Shown here in pieces: positions 16,266-24,385 of a stretch of 32,924 bases of DNA (positions within the stretch are counted from its first letter, which is position 1; each line of letters begins with the position of its first letter). Origin of the DNA: Deltaproteobacteria bacterium (lineage in GTDB: Bacteria > Desulfobacterota > Desulfovibrionia > Desulfovibrionales > Desulfovibrionaceae); contig JAISDX010000116.1 of assembly GCA_031264465.1 (NCBI GenBank), positions 1 through 32,924 on the forward strand, in the 5' to 3' direction. The translations under genes and the position numbers were made by a program. The notes under the pieces are model-generated. The model was given only the letters and a program-made list of their open reading frames with translations, ran no database searches and was not told the origin of the DNA.

Positions 16266-17810
16266 TTGGGATCACATGTTGCTGAAAAAATAAAAGAATC
16301 CGCCATATCGGTCGTGCCGGTCATGTTGATTGTGGTGCTGCTCAATTTCGCGCTATCCTTATACCAGGGCGGACCGGCCGCCATGCTCGCGCTGAGCGGC
16401 GCGCCGCTCAGCTACAGTTTGCTGACGCAATTCATCATCGGCGGCGCGCTTTTGATCCTGGGGCTGGGCATATTCCTGATCGGCGCGGATCTCGGCATGG
16501 TGCCTTTCGGGCATATGGTCGGCTCGGCCCTGACCAAAAAAATCAACCTGCCCCTGATTCTCGGGGCCTCTTTCGCCATCGGCTTCGCCATCACCATCGC
16601 CGAGCCGGACGTTCAGGTTCTGGCCAACCAGGTGGTCGGGGCGGCGCCCTCCATCAACCGGGGCATGCTGCTCTTCATGATTGCGGCCGGCGTGGGGTTT
16701 TTCCTGATCGTGGCCATGCTGCGGGTGGTGATGCGCCTGCCGCTCAAATGGCTGCTGATCGGCTTTTATCTGTTGGTGTTCATCGTCTGTTCCCACATCG
16801 ACCCGGCTTTTGTGGGCATCGCCTTCGACTCCGGCGGCGCCACCACCGGCCCGGTTACCGTGCCCTTCATCATGGCCATGGGCATCGGCGTGGCCTCCGC
16901 CGTGAAAACCAGGGAAGGCGACGACAACAACTTCGGCTTTGTCGGCCTGGCCTCCATCGGGCCCATTGCGGCCGTGGCCCTGATGGGGCTCCTCTTTTCC
17001 GCCCGGGTGGGCGGCGAAATGGCCGACAGCGCGGCGGGGGAAGGCCTTTCCGTACTCGGCGTGTTTATTAACACCGTGCCGCATGTGGTAGTGGAAATAT
17101 TTCTGGCCCTGGCGCCCTTGCTGGTGATTTTTTTCATCTTCAACTTTTTTCTGCTGCACCTGCCCAAAGAACAGATGCGCAGGATGATGTTCGGTATGGC
17201 CTATGCCTTTATCGGCCTGGTAATGTTCATGACCGGGGTGAGCGGCGGTTTTATTCCGGCCGGACAGGCCTTGGGCATGGCGCTGGGCGGCATGGGCCAA
17301 GGCTGGATTCTGCTGCCGGTGGGGCTGTTGCTCGGCGCGGTGGTGGTCTGCGCCGAGCCGGCGGTCTGGGTGCTTACCGACCAGGTGGAGGAAGTTTCCG
17401 GCGGTTCCATCCGGCGTTCCATCATGTTGGCCGCCTTGTCCATCAGCATAGCCCTGGCCGTGGGCCTGGGCATGTTCCGGGTAATTACCGGGCTGAGCAT
17501 CTGGTACGCGCTCATTCCCGGCTACGCCCTGGCCCTGGGCCTGACGTTTTTCACGCCGCCCCTGTTCACGGCCATCGCCTTTGACTCCGGCGGGGTGGCT
17601 TCCGGCCCCATGTCCACAACCTTCGTGCTCTCGCTCACCCTGGGGGCGTCCATGGCCACGGGCGGCAACCCGGCCACCGACGCCTTCGGCATCGTGGCCA
17701 TGATTGCCATGGCTCCGCTCATCACCATCCAGGTTTTGGGCCTGATTTACAAATATCTTGAAAACAAAGCTTTACGCGCCGAACAATCGCGAGGGAGGCA
17801 GTGTGGCTGA
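16266..17810 (+). CDS. DUF1538 family multi-pass membrane protein, putative transporter
   Basis: An inner-membrane protein of 514 aa with two homologous halves (DUF1538 repeat). Each half ends in the family signature: FDSGGATTGPVTVPF in the first, FDSGGVASGPMSTTF in the second. Related acidic-proline motifs (AEPDVQVLANQV; AEPAVWVLTDQV) also occur once per half. Such inverted or tandem repeats are typical of secondary transporters, but no substrate is known. The start is taken as TTG at 16266, 5 nt after AAGGAGG (16254-16260). The frame could also open at GTG 16260, but that would overlap the ribosome site. It overlaps the PII-like gene by 8 bp, so the two products probably act together. Confidence 0.88.
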   Translation: MGSHVAEKIKESAISVVPVMLIVVLLNFALSLYQGGPAAMLALSGAPLSYSLLTQFIIGGALLILGLGIFLIGADLGMVPFGHMVGSALTKKINLPLILGASFAIGFAITIAEPDVQVLANQVVGAAPSINRGMLLFMIAAGVGFFLIVAMLRVVMRLPLKWLLIGFYLLVFIVCSHIDPAFVGIAFDSGGATTGPVTVPFIMAMGIGVASAVKTREGDDNNFGFVGLASIGPIAAVALMGLLFSARVGGEMADSAAGEGLSVLGVFINTVPHVVVEIFLALAPLLVIFFIFNFFLLHLPKEQMRRMMFGMAYAFIGLVMFMTGVSGGFIPAGQALGMALGGMGQGWILLPVGLLLGAVVVCAEPAVWVLTDQVEEVSGGSIRRSIMLAALSISIALAVGLGMFRVITGLSIWYALIPGYALALGLTFFTPPLFTAIAFDSGGVASGPMSTTFVLSLTLGASMATGGNPATDAFGIVAMIAMAPLITIQVLGLIYKYLENKALRAEQSRGRQCG

Positions 17811-18588
17811 ACACATCGTTAAACCCGCCAAATTGCTTATTTGCCTGGTGGGTCGGGGTAAGGGAGAAGAACTGGTCGAAGTGGCCAAAAAAGCCGGGGC
17901 CAGGGGGGGGACCATCTCCCTCGGGCGCTGGGTTTCCGGCAGCAAGATCATGCAAGCCTTGTTCCTGGCCGATATCTGGCAGGAAATCGTCTTTACCCTC
18001 CTGGGGCCGGAAATAGGCAAGGTCCTGCCGGCCCTGCGCGAGGCCGCGGCCAAAAGGCCGGGCCGGCTGGGGGGCATGGCCATGCTGCTGAACGTGCCGT
18101 CTCTGATTCTGCGGCAGGGCCAGCAGGAAAGCCGTAATTCCGGTAACGCCGGCAATGACGGAGGGGAGGCTCAGTCCGGACAACATGAACTGGCGGGCCA
18201 ATCCGGACAAAGCGGGGCCGCGGGCGGCGAAACCTCTCTTACCGACACGCAAAACACGGACAGCAGGAGCGATAAAATGGAATCCGGCCACAAGTTGATC
18301 ACGGTAATCGTAAACACCGGCTTTGCCGACGACGTCATGAAGGCGGCCCGGGAGGCCGGCGCCACCGGCGGCACCATTTTGAACGCCCGGGGCACCGGCA
18401 CCGAGGACGACGTGAAGTTTTTCGGCATCACCCTGGTGCCGGAAAAAGAGATGCTCTACATCGTGGCCGCCGCGGACAAGGCGCCCGGCATCGTCGAGGC
18501 GGTGGGCGCCGTGCCCAAGCTCTGCGAGCCGGGCGGAGGCATTATCTTCTGCACCGATGTGGAGGAATTCATCATCCTGGGGAAGTAG
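17803..18588 (+). CDS. Two-domain PII-like protein (P-II family regulator)
   Basis: A 261-aa cytoplasmic protein with two PII-like ferredoxin folds. Domain 1 is about 8-107 (KLLICLVGRGKGEELVEVAK; ARGGTISLGR). Domain 2 is about 162-258 (KLITVIVNTGFADDVMKAAR; GATGGTILNARGTG; KEMLYIVAAADKAPGIVEAV). They are joined by a Gln/Ser/Gly-rich linker (about 108-160). The start is GTG at 17803, 5 nt after GAGGGAGG. PII proteins sense nucleotides and 2-oxoglutarate or carbon/nitrogen state and bind membrane transporters (GlnK-AmtB, SbtB-SbtA). The 8-bp overlap with the DUF1538 gene suggests it gates that transporter. Ligand is unknown and the T-loop of domain 2 is not the canonical uridylylation type. Confidence 0.88.
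   Translation: MAEHIVKPAKLLICLVGRGKGEELVEVAKKAGARGGTISLGRWVSGSKIMQALFLADIWQEIVFTLLGPEIGKVLPALREAAAKRPGRLGGMAMLLNVPSLILRQGQQESRNSGNAGNDGGEAQSGQHELAGQSGQSGAAGGETSLTDTQNTDSRSDKMESGHKLITVIVNTGFADDVMKAAREAGATGGTILNARGTGTEDDVKFFGITLVPEKEMLYIVAAADKAPGIVEAVGAVPKLCEPGGGIIFCTDVEEFIILGK
18265..18279 (+). promoter_or_regulatory. Internal ribosome binding site and ATG within the PII-like gene
   Basis: AGGAG (18265-18269), 7-nt spacer, ATG (18277-18279), in frame with the long protein. Starting here would give a 103-aa product that is exactly the second PII-like domain, close to the usual single-domain PII length. Confidence 0.5.
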
Positions 18589-18630
18589 AGCGTTGCACAG
18601 CGGAGTTACTTGCGCGAGAATGTGCCCATA

Positions 18631-20994
18631 ATGAAAGCTTTTTTTACCCTGCGCCGGTTCAAAATGGCGCTGCTCCTGGCCGTTGCCTGCCTGCTGCCGC
18701 ACTGGCCGGCCGAGGCCTTCGGCCAGGCCGAGGAACTGGCCGGCGCCATCAACTCTTTTGAAACGCTGTGCGTCGACAAAAAAAAGGGTATGCAGCGCGA
18801 ACCCTGGGAAAAACTGGCGGCGGATTTCGCGCGCATTCGCAACATGCGCGGCGGCTACGCGGCCGAGGCCTTTTTTTACCAGGCCAGGTCGCGTGAAGAG
18901 TTGGCCGACCGCTCCCGCAAAAACGCCGACCATAGCGAGGCGGCCCGCCTGTATGCGGCCGTGGCCGCGGCCTACCCCCGGCACGGCCTGGCCGACAACG
19001 CGCTCTACAACCAGGCCATGCTTCTTTCCGGCCCGCTGGGAAACAAGGCCGGCGCGCTCAAGGTGCTGGACTACCTGGCGCTGCGCTACCCGGACGGCGA
19101 CATGTACGGCGACGCCCTGCTCCTGCGGGAACGGCTGGGCGGCAAACCTTTGGCCGCCCGGCCCGTCGCCAGGCCGGCGCCGGGGGCGTCGCCCGGCCCT
19201 CCCGCCGCCAGCCGGCCGGCCGCCGCTTCACCCGCTCCGGCAACTCCCGCCATTGATCCGGTTTCCGTAACCACCGCAACTCCGGCGGCTCCCCTTATCG
19301 GCGAGGCCGAAAACCAGAAGCAACGCGAACTTTACAACCGGGCCGCCGGAACCTGGCGCCGCCTGGTGGCCGGGGCCGACCCCCAGGCCGCCCGGCGCGA
19401 AACCTGGGAAGCCCTGGAACAGGAATTCGGCCTGGCCCTTAAAGCCGCCCCCAAAGGCCCCCTGGCCGACAAGGCCGCTTTCCAGGCGGCCAGAAGCCGG
19501 GAAGAGCTGGCGAAGCGCTCCAAACGGGCGCAGGACTGGCAGGCAGCGGCCCGCCTGTTTGACGAAGCAGCCGGAAATTATCCGGCCAGCAGCCTGGCCG
19601 ATGACGCTCTCTATGCCCGGGCGCTCATTTTGGCGGACCAGTTGAACTGGCCGGCCGAAGCGCGTCAGGCGGCCCAAAGCCTACTGGAGCGCTACCCGAA
19701 CGGCGATATGCTGGACAAGGCCGCCGCCCTGCTGAAACGTCTTGCGGCCGCCCAGCCGGCTCCAGCCCCGGCCCTTGCTCCGCCGGCCCCGCTTCCGGCG
19801 CCTCCAGCCCCGGCGCCAGTGCCGGGCGGCGGCAACAGGGACAACCTGCAACCCCCCAGGGGCGGCACGGGCAACATCAAGGCCCAGGCGCCGGCCACGG
19901 GCGCGCTGCTGCGCCACCTGAGCTGGGAGAGCGGCCGGGACGCCTTTATTTTGAACATCAGCCTGGCCGGCAAGGCCAAGTACCAGCGCCGGCACCTGGC
20001 GCCGGACAAGCCGGGACGCGGCGCTGGCTCCATCCAGTTGGATCTTTTTTATACGGACCTCCACCCGGACCTGCTGAAGTCGCTGCGGTTCTCAGGCGCC
20101 CCGGTGGAGGCCGTGCGCCTCTCCCGGCTGAAAAACGGCAGCGCCCGGCTGGAGCTCGAGCTGAACGAAGCCGCGTCCTACAAGGTAAACGTCCTGCAAA
20201 ACCCCTATCGCCTGCAAATTGAGGTAAGCGGCAATAAAATGCTGCCGCAGGGGCATTCGCTGCGGGGCGCCGCCAGCGGCGGGGCCGGGGGGAACCTGGT
20301 GGAACAGCTCGGCCTGAGCGTCAAGACCGTGGTGGTGGACGCCGGCCACGGCGGGAGCGACCCCGGGGCCCTGGGCAACGGCATCAAGGAAAGCGCCTGC
20401 GCCCTGGAAATTGCCAAGCTCCTGGGTCAGCGCCTGGAAAAGGAAGGCTTCAAGGTCATCTACACGCGCGAGAGCGACAAAAAACTCAGCCTGGAAGAGC
20501 GCACTACCCTGGCCAACGAACGCAAAGCGGATCTTTTCATCTCCATACACATAAACTCCAACGCCAGCAAAAGCGTCAGCGGCCTGGAGACCTACTACCT
20601 GGACGTGGCCCGGAGCGATGCCGCCGCCCTGGTGGCGGCGCGGGAAAACGCCGTTGACGTCAAAGACACCAGCGACTTGCAGTTCATCCTGAGCGACCTT
20701 ACCCGCAATTCCAAGCGGGACGAATCAAGGGAGCTGGCCGGGATGGTGTTGCAAAGCACCGTGAACCGCCTGCAACAGTCCGGCTTTTCCGTAAAAAGCA
20801 ACGGGGTGCGCTCGGCGCCGTTTTTTGTGCTTTTGGGGGCGCGCATGCCGGCCTTTCTGGTGGAAGCGGGCTATCTTTCCAACGCCAAGGACGCGGAAAG
20901 CCTGAAAAACAGAAAATATCGCGAAAAGCTGGCCGACGGTATTGCCGAAGGCCTGATTGCATATCGGAAAAAAATTAATTCACTGGCTCCCTGA
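18631..20994 (+). CDS. Periplasmic N-acetylmuramoyl-L-alanine amidase with AMIN domain and duplicated helical repeats
   Basis: A secreted zinc amidase of 787 aa that cleaves the amide between MurNAc and the stem peptide. It has a signal peptide (1-30, hydrophobic MALLLAVACLLPHW, cleavage near AEA). Two homologous TPR-like units (about 56-170 and 256-370) share PWEKL/TWEAL, QARSREELA, A.LYAR and RYP(D/N)GDM. They are separated by Pro/Ala-rich linkers. An AMIN domain follows (about 429-535), then an Amidase_3 domain (about 565-785) with zinc ligands in DAGHGG, IKESACA and ISIHINSNA and the catalytic Glu in FLVEAGYLSN. No inhibitory helix is obvious. The start at 18631 is chosen for the signal peptide. 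TTG at 18610 is also open. A role in daughter-cell separation is the family expectation. Confidence 0.92.
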   Translation: MKAFFTLRRFKMALLLAVACLLPHWPAEAFGQAEELAGAINSFETLCVDKKKGMQREPWEKLAADFARIRNMRGGYAAEAFFYQARSREELADRSRKNADHSEAARLYAAVAAAYPRHGLADNALYNQAMLLSGPLGNKAGALKVLDYLALRYPDGDMYGDALLLRERLGGKPLAARPVARPAPGASPGPPAASRPAAASPAPATPAIDPVSVTTATPAAPLIGEAENQKQRELYNRAAGTWRRLVAGADPQAARRETWEALEQEFGLALKAAPKGPLADKAAFQAARSREELAKRSKRAQDWQAAARLFDEAAGNYPASSLADDALYARALILADQLNWPAEARQAAQSLLERYPNGDMLDKAAALLKRLAAAQPAPAPALAPPAPLPAPPAPAPVPGGGNRDNLQPPRGGTGNIKAQAPATGALLRHLSWESGRDAFILNISLAGKAKYQRRHLAPDKPGRGAGSIQLDLFYTDLHPDLLKSLRFSGAPVEAVRLSRLKNGSARLELELNEAASYKVNVLQNPYRLQIEVSGNKMLPQGHSLRGAASGGAGGNLVEQLGLSVKTVVVDAGHGGSDPGALGNGIKESACALEIAKLLGQRLEKEGFKVIYTRESDKKLSLEERTTLANERKADLFISIHINSNASKSVSGLETYYLDVARSDAAALVAARENAVDVKDTSDLQFILSDLTRNSKRDESRELAGMVLQSTVNRLQQSGFSVKSNGVRSAPFFVLLGARMPAFLVEAGYLSNAKDAESLKNRKYREKLADGIAEGLIAYRKKINSLAP

Positions 20995-21016
20995 GCCGTG
21001 CCAGAGCTGGGGGCAA

Positions 21017-21052
21017 GGGCGGAAAACAGGCCGGGATACCGTTTTTCCGCCC
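21017..21052 (+). terminator. Hairpin downstream of the amidase gene
   Basis: A 10-bp stem (GGGCGGAAAA at 21017-21026, complement at 21043-21052) with a 16-nt loop, 22 bp past the amidase stop. No T-run follows, so it may be a Rho-assisted terminator, an attenuator in the leader of the next gene, or an mRNA-stabilising structure. Confidence 0.35.
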
Positions 21053-21148
21053 GGGTGCCAAAAATATATCCGCGCCTTCCCTTTTCAGAAATTATGCCTT
21101 ATGTTCGCGGCAGGTATAAAAATTGAAAGGATTCTCAAGGAGCCGCCT

Positions 21149-22249
21149 TTGAGTGACAACAACGAACGCGCAGTCATCCTGATTGTGGATGATACTGCGG
21201 ACAATATAACGTTGCTGACCTATCTTCTGGGCAACCATTACAAGAACAAGGTCGCCACCAACGGGCACAAAGCGTTGGAAATAGCTTTCAAGGACCCGCC
21301 GGACCTGATCCTGCTGGACATCATGATGCCCGGCATGGACGGTTACACGGTCTGCCGCGAGCTCAAGGCCAACCCGATTACCCGCGACGTGCCGGTCATC
21401 TTCCTGACCGCCCGTACCCAGGAAGACGATGAAACGCGCGGCTTCGAGCTGGGCGCGGTGGACTACATCACCAAGCCCATCAGCCCGCCCATCCTGATGG
21501 CCCGCGTGCATACGCACATCGCCCTGCAACAGGCCCGCAAAACCCTGGCCCAGCACAACGTGGCCCTGGAAAATCTGGTGGAAGTGCGTACCCGGCAACT
21601 GGCCGGCCTGCAGGACTCGCTGATCAAGGCCATGGCCTCCATGGCTGAAACCCGCGACAACGAAACCGGGCAGCACATCCGCCGCACCCAGTTGTACATG
21701 TACAGCCTGGCCAAGCAGTTGCAAAAAGACCCGCGCTACAGCGACTACCTGAACGAGCGGATGATCACCATGATCTACAAATCCGCCCCGCTGCATGATA
21801 TCGGCAAAGTCGGGGTGCCGGACCGCATCCTGCTCAAGCCGGGCAAGCTCACTCCCGAGGAATTCGAGGAAATCAAAAAGCACACCATCTACGGGCGCGA
21901 CACCATCATCGCGGCCGAAAGGGAGCTGGAAACCCCGGAGGCCTTCCTGGCCATTGCCAGGGACATCGCCTACTCGCACCACGAAAAATGGGACGGCAGC
22001 GGTTACCCGCAGGGCCTCAGGGGTGAAGACATCCCCCTGCCCGCCCGCATGATGGCCGTGGCCGACGTGTATGACGCGCTGATCTCCAAGCGCGTCTACA
22101 AGGACGCCATGACCCACGACCAGGCCGCCGGCATTATCCTGGAAGGCAAAGGCACGCACTTCTGCCCGGAAATACTGGATGCCTTTGAAGCCATTTCCGA
22201 GGAGTTCCGCCAAATCGCCATTGACCACAAGGACGACTACGAATCATAA
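21149..22249 (+). CDS. Receiver/HD-GYP response regulator, c-di-GMP phosphodiesterase
   Basis: A 366-aa cytoplasmic two-component output protein. The receiver domain (about 7-125) has the acidic pair D14/D15, phosphoacceptor D57 in LLDIMMPGMDG and Lys in YITKPISP. A short coiled linker follows (ALENLVEVRTRQLAGLQ), then an HD-GYP domain (about 165-355) with ETRDNETGQHIRR, the HD pair in PLHDIGKVGVPD, SHHEKWDGSGYP containing the GYP motif, and VADVYDAL. Degradation of c-di-GMP is predicted. The start is TTG at 21149, with AAGGAG 6 nt upstream. The frame opens further upstream (20957) but those residues overlap the amidase and are not receiver-like. No partner kinase is adjacent. It may oppose the cyclase at 15208-16125. 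Confidence 0.92.
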   Translation: MSDNNERAVILIVDDTADNITLLTYLLGNHYKNKVATNGHKALEIAFKDPPDLILLDIMMPGMDGYTVCRELKANPITRDVPVIFLTARTQEDDETRGFELGAVDYITKPISPPILMARVHTHIALQQARKTLAQHNVALENLVEVRTRQLAGLQDSLIKAMASMAETRDNETGQHIRRTQLYMYSLAKQLQKDPRYSDYLNERMITMIYKSAPLHDIGKVGVPDRILLKPGKLTPEEFEEIKKHTIYGRDTIIAAERELETPEAFLAIARDIAYSHHEKWDGSGYPQGLRGEDIPLPARMMAVADVYDALISKRVYKDAMTHDQAAGIILEGKGTHFCPEILDAFEAISEEFRQIAIDHKDDYES

Positions 22250-22553
22250 GCGCCCCTGCTCCACCCCCTGTTCCGCCCGCTACTCCGAGCGCCTGTACGT
22301 CCGGCTGGAGCCCTCCCGGACCAGGCTGTTCAGATATCTTCTGGAGGCGGAAGATAACTTGGCCTACACTTCCGTAGTGGACCGCAAAGCCTGCCTTCTA
22401 AAAGTGGTGTTTGCCCGGGAACAAAGGAAACATCTGGAAGAAACGCTGCAAAATATGCGGCGGACAGTGGAATTTCTCATCGTCGATTTCACCAATGCCA
22501 AGGCCCCGGCCGGCGGCAGCGCTCCCGTCCCGCCGCCGGCCGGAGCGCTTTGA
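22179..22553 (+). CDS. DUF4911 domain protein
   Basis: A small basic protein of at most 124 aa. The recognisable part (ERLYVRLEPSRTRLFRYLLE ... LLKVVFAREQRKHLEETL) matches my memory of DUF4911, a short domain found in sulfate reducers and relatives. It has no assigned function. The start is uncertain: ATG 22179 overlaps the HD-GYP gene by 71 bp, and TTG 22221 is an alternative. The first 35 residues look non-conserved and the C-terminus is Pro/Ala-rich. It ends 38 bp before icd and may be transcribed with it. Confidence 0.68.
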   Translation: MPLKPFPRSSAKSPLTTRTTTNHKRPCSTPCSARYSERLYVRLEPSRTRLFRYLLEAEDNLAYTSVVDRKACLLKVVFAREQRKHLEETLQNMRRTVEFLIVDFTNAKAPAGGSAPVPPPAGAL

Positions 22554-22591
22554 CAGTTTGACCACCCTGACACCTTCTGGAGCACAAGCAC

Positions 22592-23752
22592 ATGAAAGAA
22601 CTAGTTTATTTTATCGAAGGCGATGGCACCGGCCCGGAAATCTGGGCGGCGGCGCGCCCGGTGTTGGAAGCGGCTCTGGCCAAGGCTTACGCCGGCGAAC
22701 ATCAAATTGAGTGGCAGGAACTTTTGGCCGGCGAAAAAGCGTTCAAGGAAACCGGCGAAATGCTCCCCGCAGCGACTATCGACAAACTCAAAACCGCAAA
22801 AACCGCGATAAAAGGCCCGCTGGGGACGCCGGTCGGCAAGGGTTTCCGCAGCCTGAACGTCACGCTGCGCCAACTGTTCGATCTTTACGCCTGCATCCGC
22901 CCGGTCAAATACTTCCAGGGCATCCAGAGCCCGCTCAAGCACCCGGAACTGGTGGACATGGTGATCTTCCGCGAAAATACCGAAGATCTTTACCTGGGCA
23001 TCGAATTCGCGGCGCAAACCCCGGAAAGCAAAAAACTCATCGCCTTCCTGCGCGACGAGCTGGGAGTGAGCGTGGACCCGGAGGCGGCCCTCGGCATCAA
23101 GCCCATGACCGCCAGGGGTTCCAGGCGCCTGATTCGCCGGGCCCTGCAATACGCCCTGGAGCGGGGGCGTCCCAGCGTCACCATCATGCATAAGGGCAAT
23201 ATCATGAAGTATACCGAGGGGGGCTTCCGCGCCTGGGGCTATGCGCTGGCCGCCGAGGAATTCGCCGGCCGGTGCCTGGCCGAAGAGAGCCTTGAGCCCG
23301 GCACCCTGCGCATTCCAGGCAAGGTGATCCTCAAAGACCGCATCGCCGACAACCTCTTCCAGCAGGTGCTGGTGCGCCCGGCCGAGTTCAGCGTCATCGC
23401 CGCCCCCAACCTGAACGGCGACTATATTTCCGACGCCCTGGCCGCCCAGGTGGGCGGGCTGGGCATTGCCCCCGGCATGAACATGTCCGACTCGCTGGCC
23501 TTTTTCGAGGCCACCCACGGCACCGCCCCCAGGATGGCCGGCAAAGACTCGGCCAACCCCGGCAGCTTTATCCTCTCCGGGGCCATGATGTTCGAACACC
23601 TGGGCTGGCGCAAAGCCGCCGAACTGATCGAGCGGGCCATGCTCCGGGTGCTGGCCGGCAAGCGCGTCACCACCGATCTGGCCCGCCAAATGGACGGCGC
23701 CGCCACCGTGGGCTGCCGCGAGTTCGGCGAGTTGCTCGGCGCGGCGTTGTAG
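22592..23752 (+). CDS. icd: Isocitrate dehydrogenase (NADP-type)
   Basis: Cytoplasmic oxidative decarboxylase converting isocitrate to 2-oxoglutarate. The 386-aa protein shows the family in order: N-terminal EGDGTGPEIW, the substrate loop RSLNVTLRQ (S87 corresponds to the Ser phosphorylated in E. coli Icd), LYACIRPVKYF, MVIFRENTEDLYLGIEF, IMHKGNIMKYTEG, and the metal/cofactor region NGDYISDALAAQVGG and EATHGTAPRMAGK. It is about 30 residues shorter than E. coli Icd. Cofactor choice (NADP) is from overall similarity, not from verified residues. GGAG lies 9 nt before the ATG. It is followed 63 bp later by a DsbA-like gene. Confidence 0.93.
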   Translation: MKELVYFIEGDGTGPEIWAAARPVLEAALAKAYAGEHQIEWQELLAGEKAFKETGEMLPAATIDKLKTAKTAIKGPLGTPVGKGFRSLNVTLRQLFDLYACIRPVKYFQGIQSPLKHPELVDMVIFRENTEDLYLGIEFAAQTPESKKLIAFLRDELGVSVDPEAALGIKPMTARGSRRLIRRALQYALERGRPSVTIMHKGNIMKYTEGGFRAWGYALAAEEFAGRCLAEESLEPGTLRIPGKVILKDRIADNLFQQVLVRPAEFSVIAAPNLNGDYISDALAAQVGGLGIAPGMNMSDSLAFFEATHGTAPRMAGKDSANPGSFILSGAMMFEHLGWRKAAELIERAMLRVLAGKRVTTDLARQMDGAATVGCREFGELLGAAL

Positions 23753-23815
23753 GAACAGCCCCTGGAGATCTTCACGCTTCACACTTGAACTGCTTCTGGA
23801 ATAAAGGAGAGCGCT

Positions 23816-24316
23816 ATGAAACTGGAAATTTTTTTTGATTATACCTGCCCGTTCTGTCTGCGCGGGCACGAGTACCTGCTGGAAGTGCTGCCGGAATTTC
23901 CCGAAGTTCAAGTGGTCTGGCGGCCCTGCGAGGCCCACCCCCGGCCCGAGCGGCACGGGCCGCACAGCGACTTGTGCGCCCGCGGCCTGTACGTTGCGCG
24001 GGAGCTGGGCGCGGACCTTGCGGAATACAACCGGCGGATGTACCAGGCCGCGCAGGCGGGCCGCCTGAACATCGAGGATGCGCATGCCCTGGCCGGCCTG
24101 ATGGACGGCCTGCTTGACCCCGCGGCCTTTAGCGAGGCCCTGCGGGCCGGCGCTTACGAAGCCGAGCTTGCCGCCAACAACCGGGCAACCTGGGAAGAAC
24201 ACGGCTTTGACGCCGTGCCGTCGCTGGCGCTGAACGGCCGCAAACTCCCGGCCGAACCCGGCCTGGGGCTGCGCAAAGACAGCATCCGCGATTTTCTTGA
24301 AGCGGCCGGCGCCTGA
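23816..24316 (+). CDS. DsbA-family thioredoxin-fold protein (FrnE/HCCA-isomerase-like)
   Basis: A cytoplasmic (no signal peptide) 166-aa thioredoxin-fold protein with active-site CPFC (C11, C14) right after the first strand (LEIFFDYTCPFC), an inserted helical domain, and the cis-Pro loop DAVPSLALNG. This layout fits the DsbA-like oxidoreductases related to FrnE and 2-hydroxychromene-2-carboxylate isomerase. The retained CxxC argues for a thiol-disulfide role over isomerase. Substrate unknown. The start follows AAGGAG at 7 nt. Confidence 0.85.
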   Translation: MKLEIFFDYTCPFCLRGHEYLLEVLPEFPEVQVVWRPCEAHPRPERHGPHSDLCARGLYVARELGADLAEYNRRMYQAAQAGRLNIEDAHALAGLMDGLLDPAAFSEALRAGAYEAELAANNRATWEEHGFDAVPSLALNGRKLPAEPGLGLRKDSIRDFLEAAGA

Positions 24317-24385
24317 AGCAATTAGCAGCGGCGCCGGGAGTCAGGTCTCTGACAAACCTTATCTTTTGCTAAGCGGGATTATTGC

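Noticed and set aside
24306..24337. GC-rich 8-bp inverted repeat around the stop of the DsbA-like gene
   Set aside because: The left arm lies inside the coding end and no T-run follows, so I do not call it a terminator.
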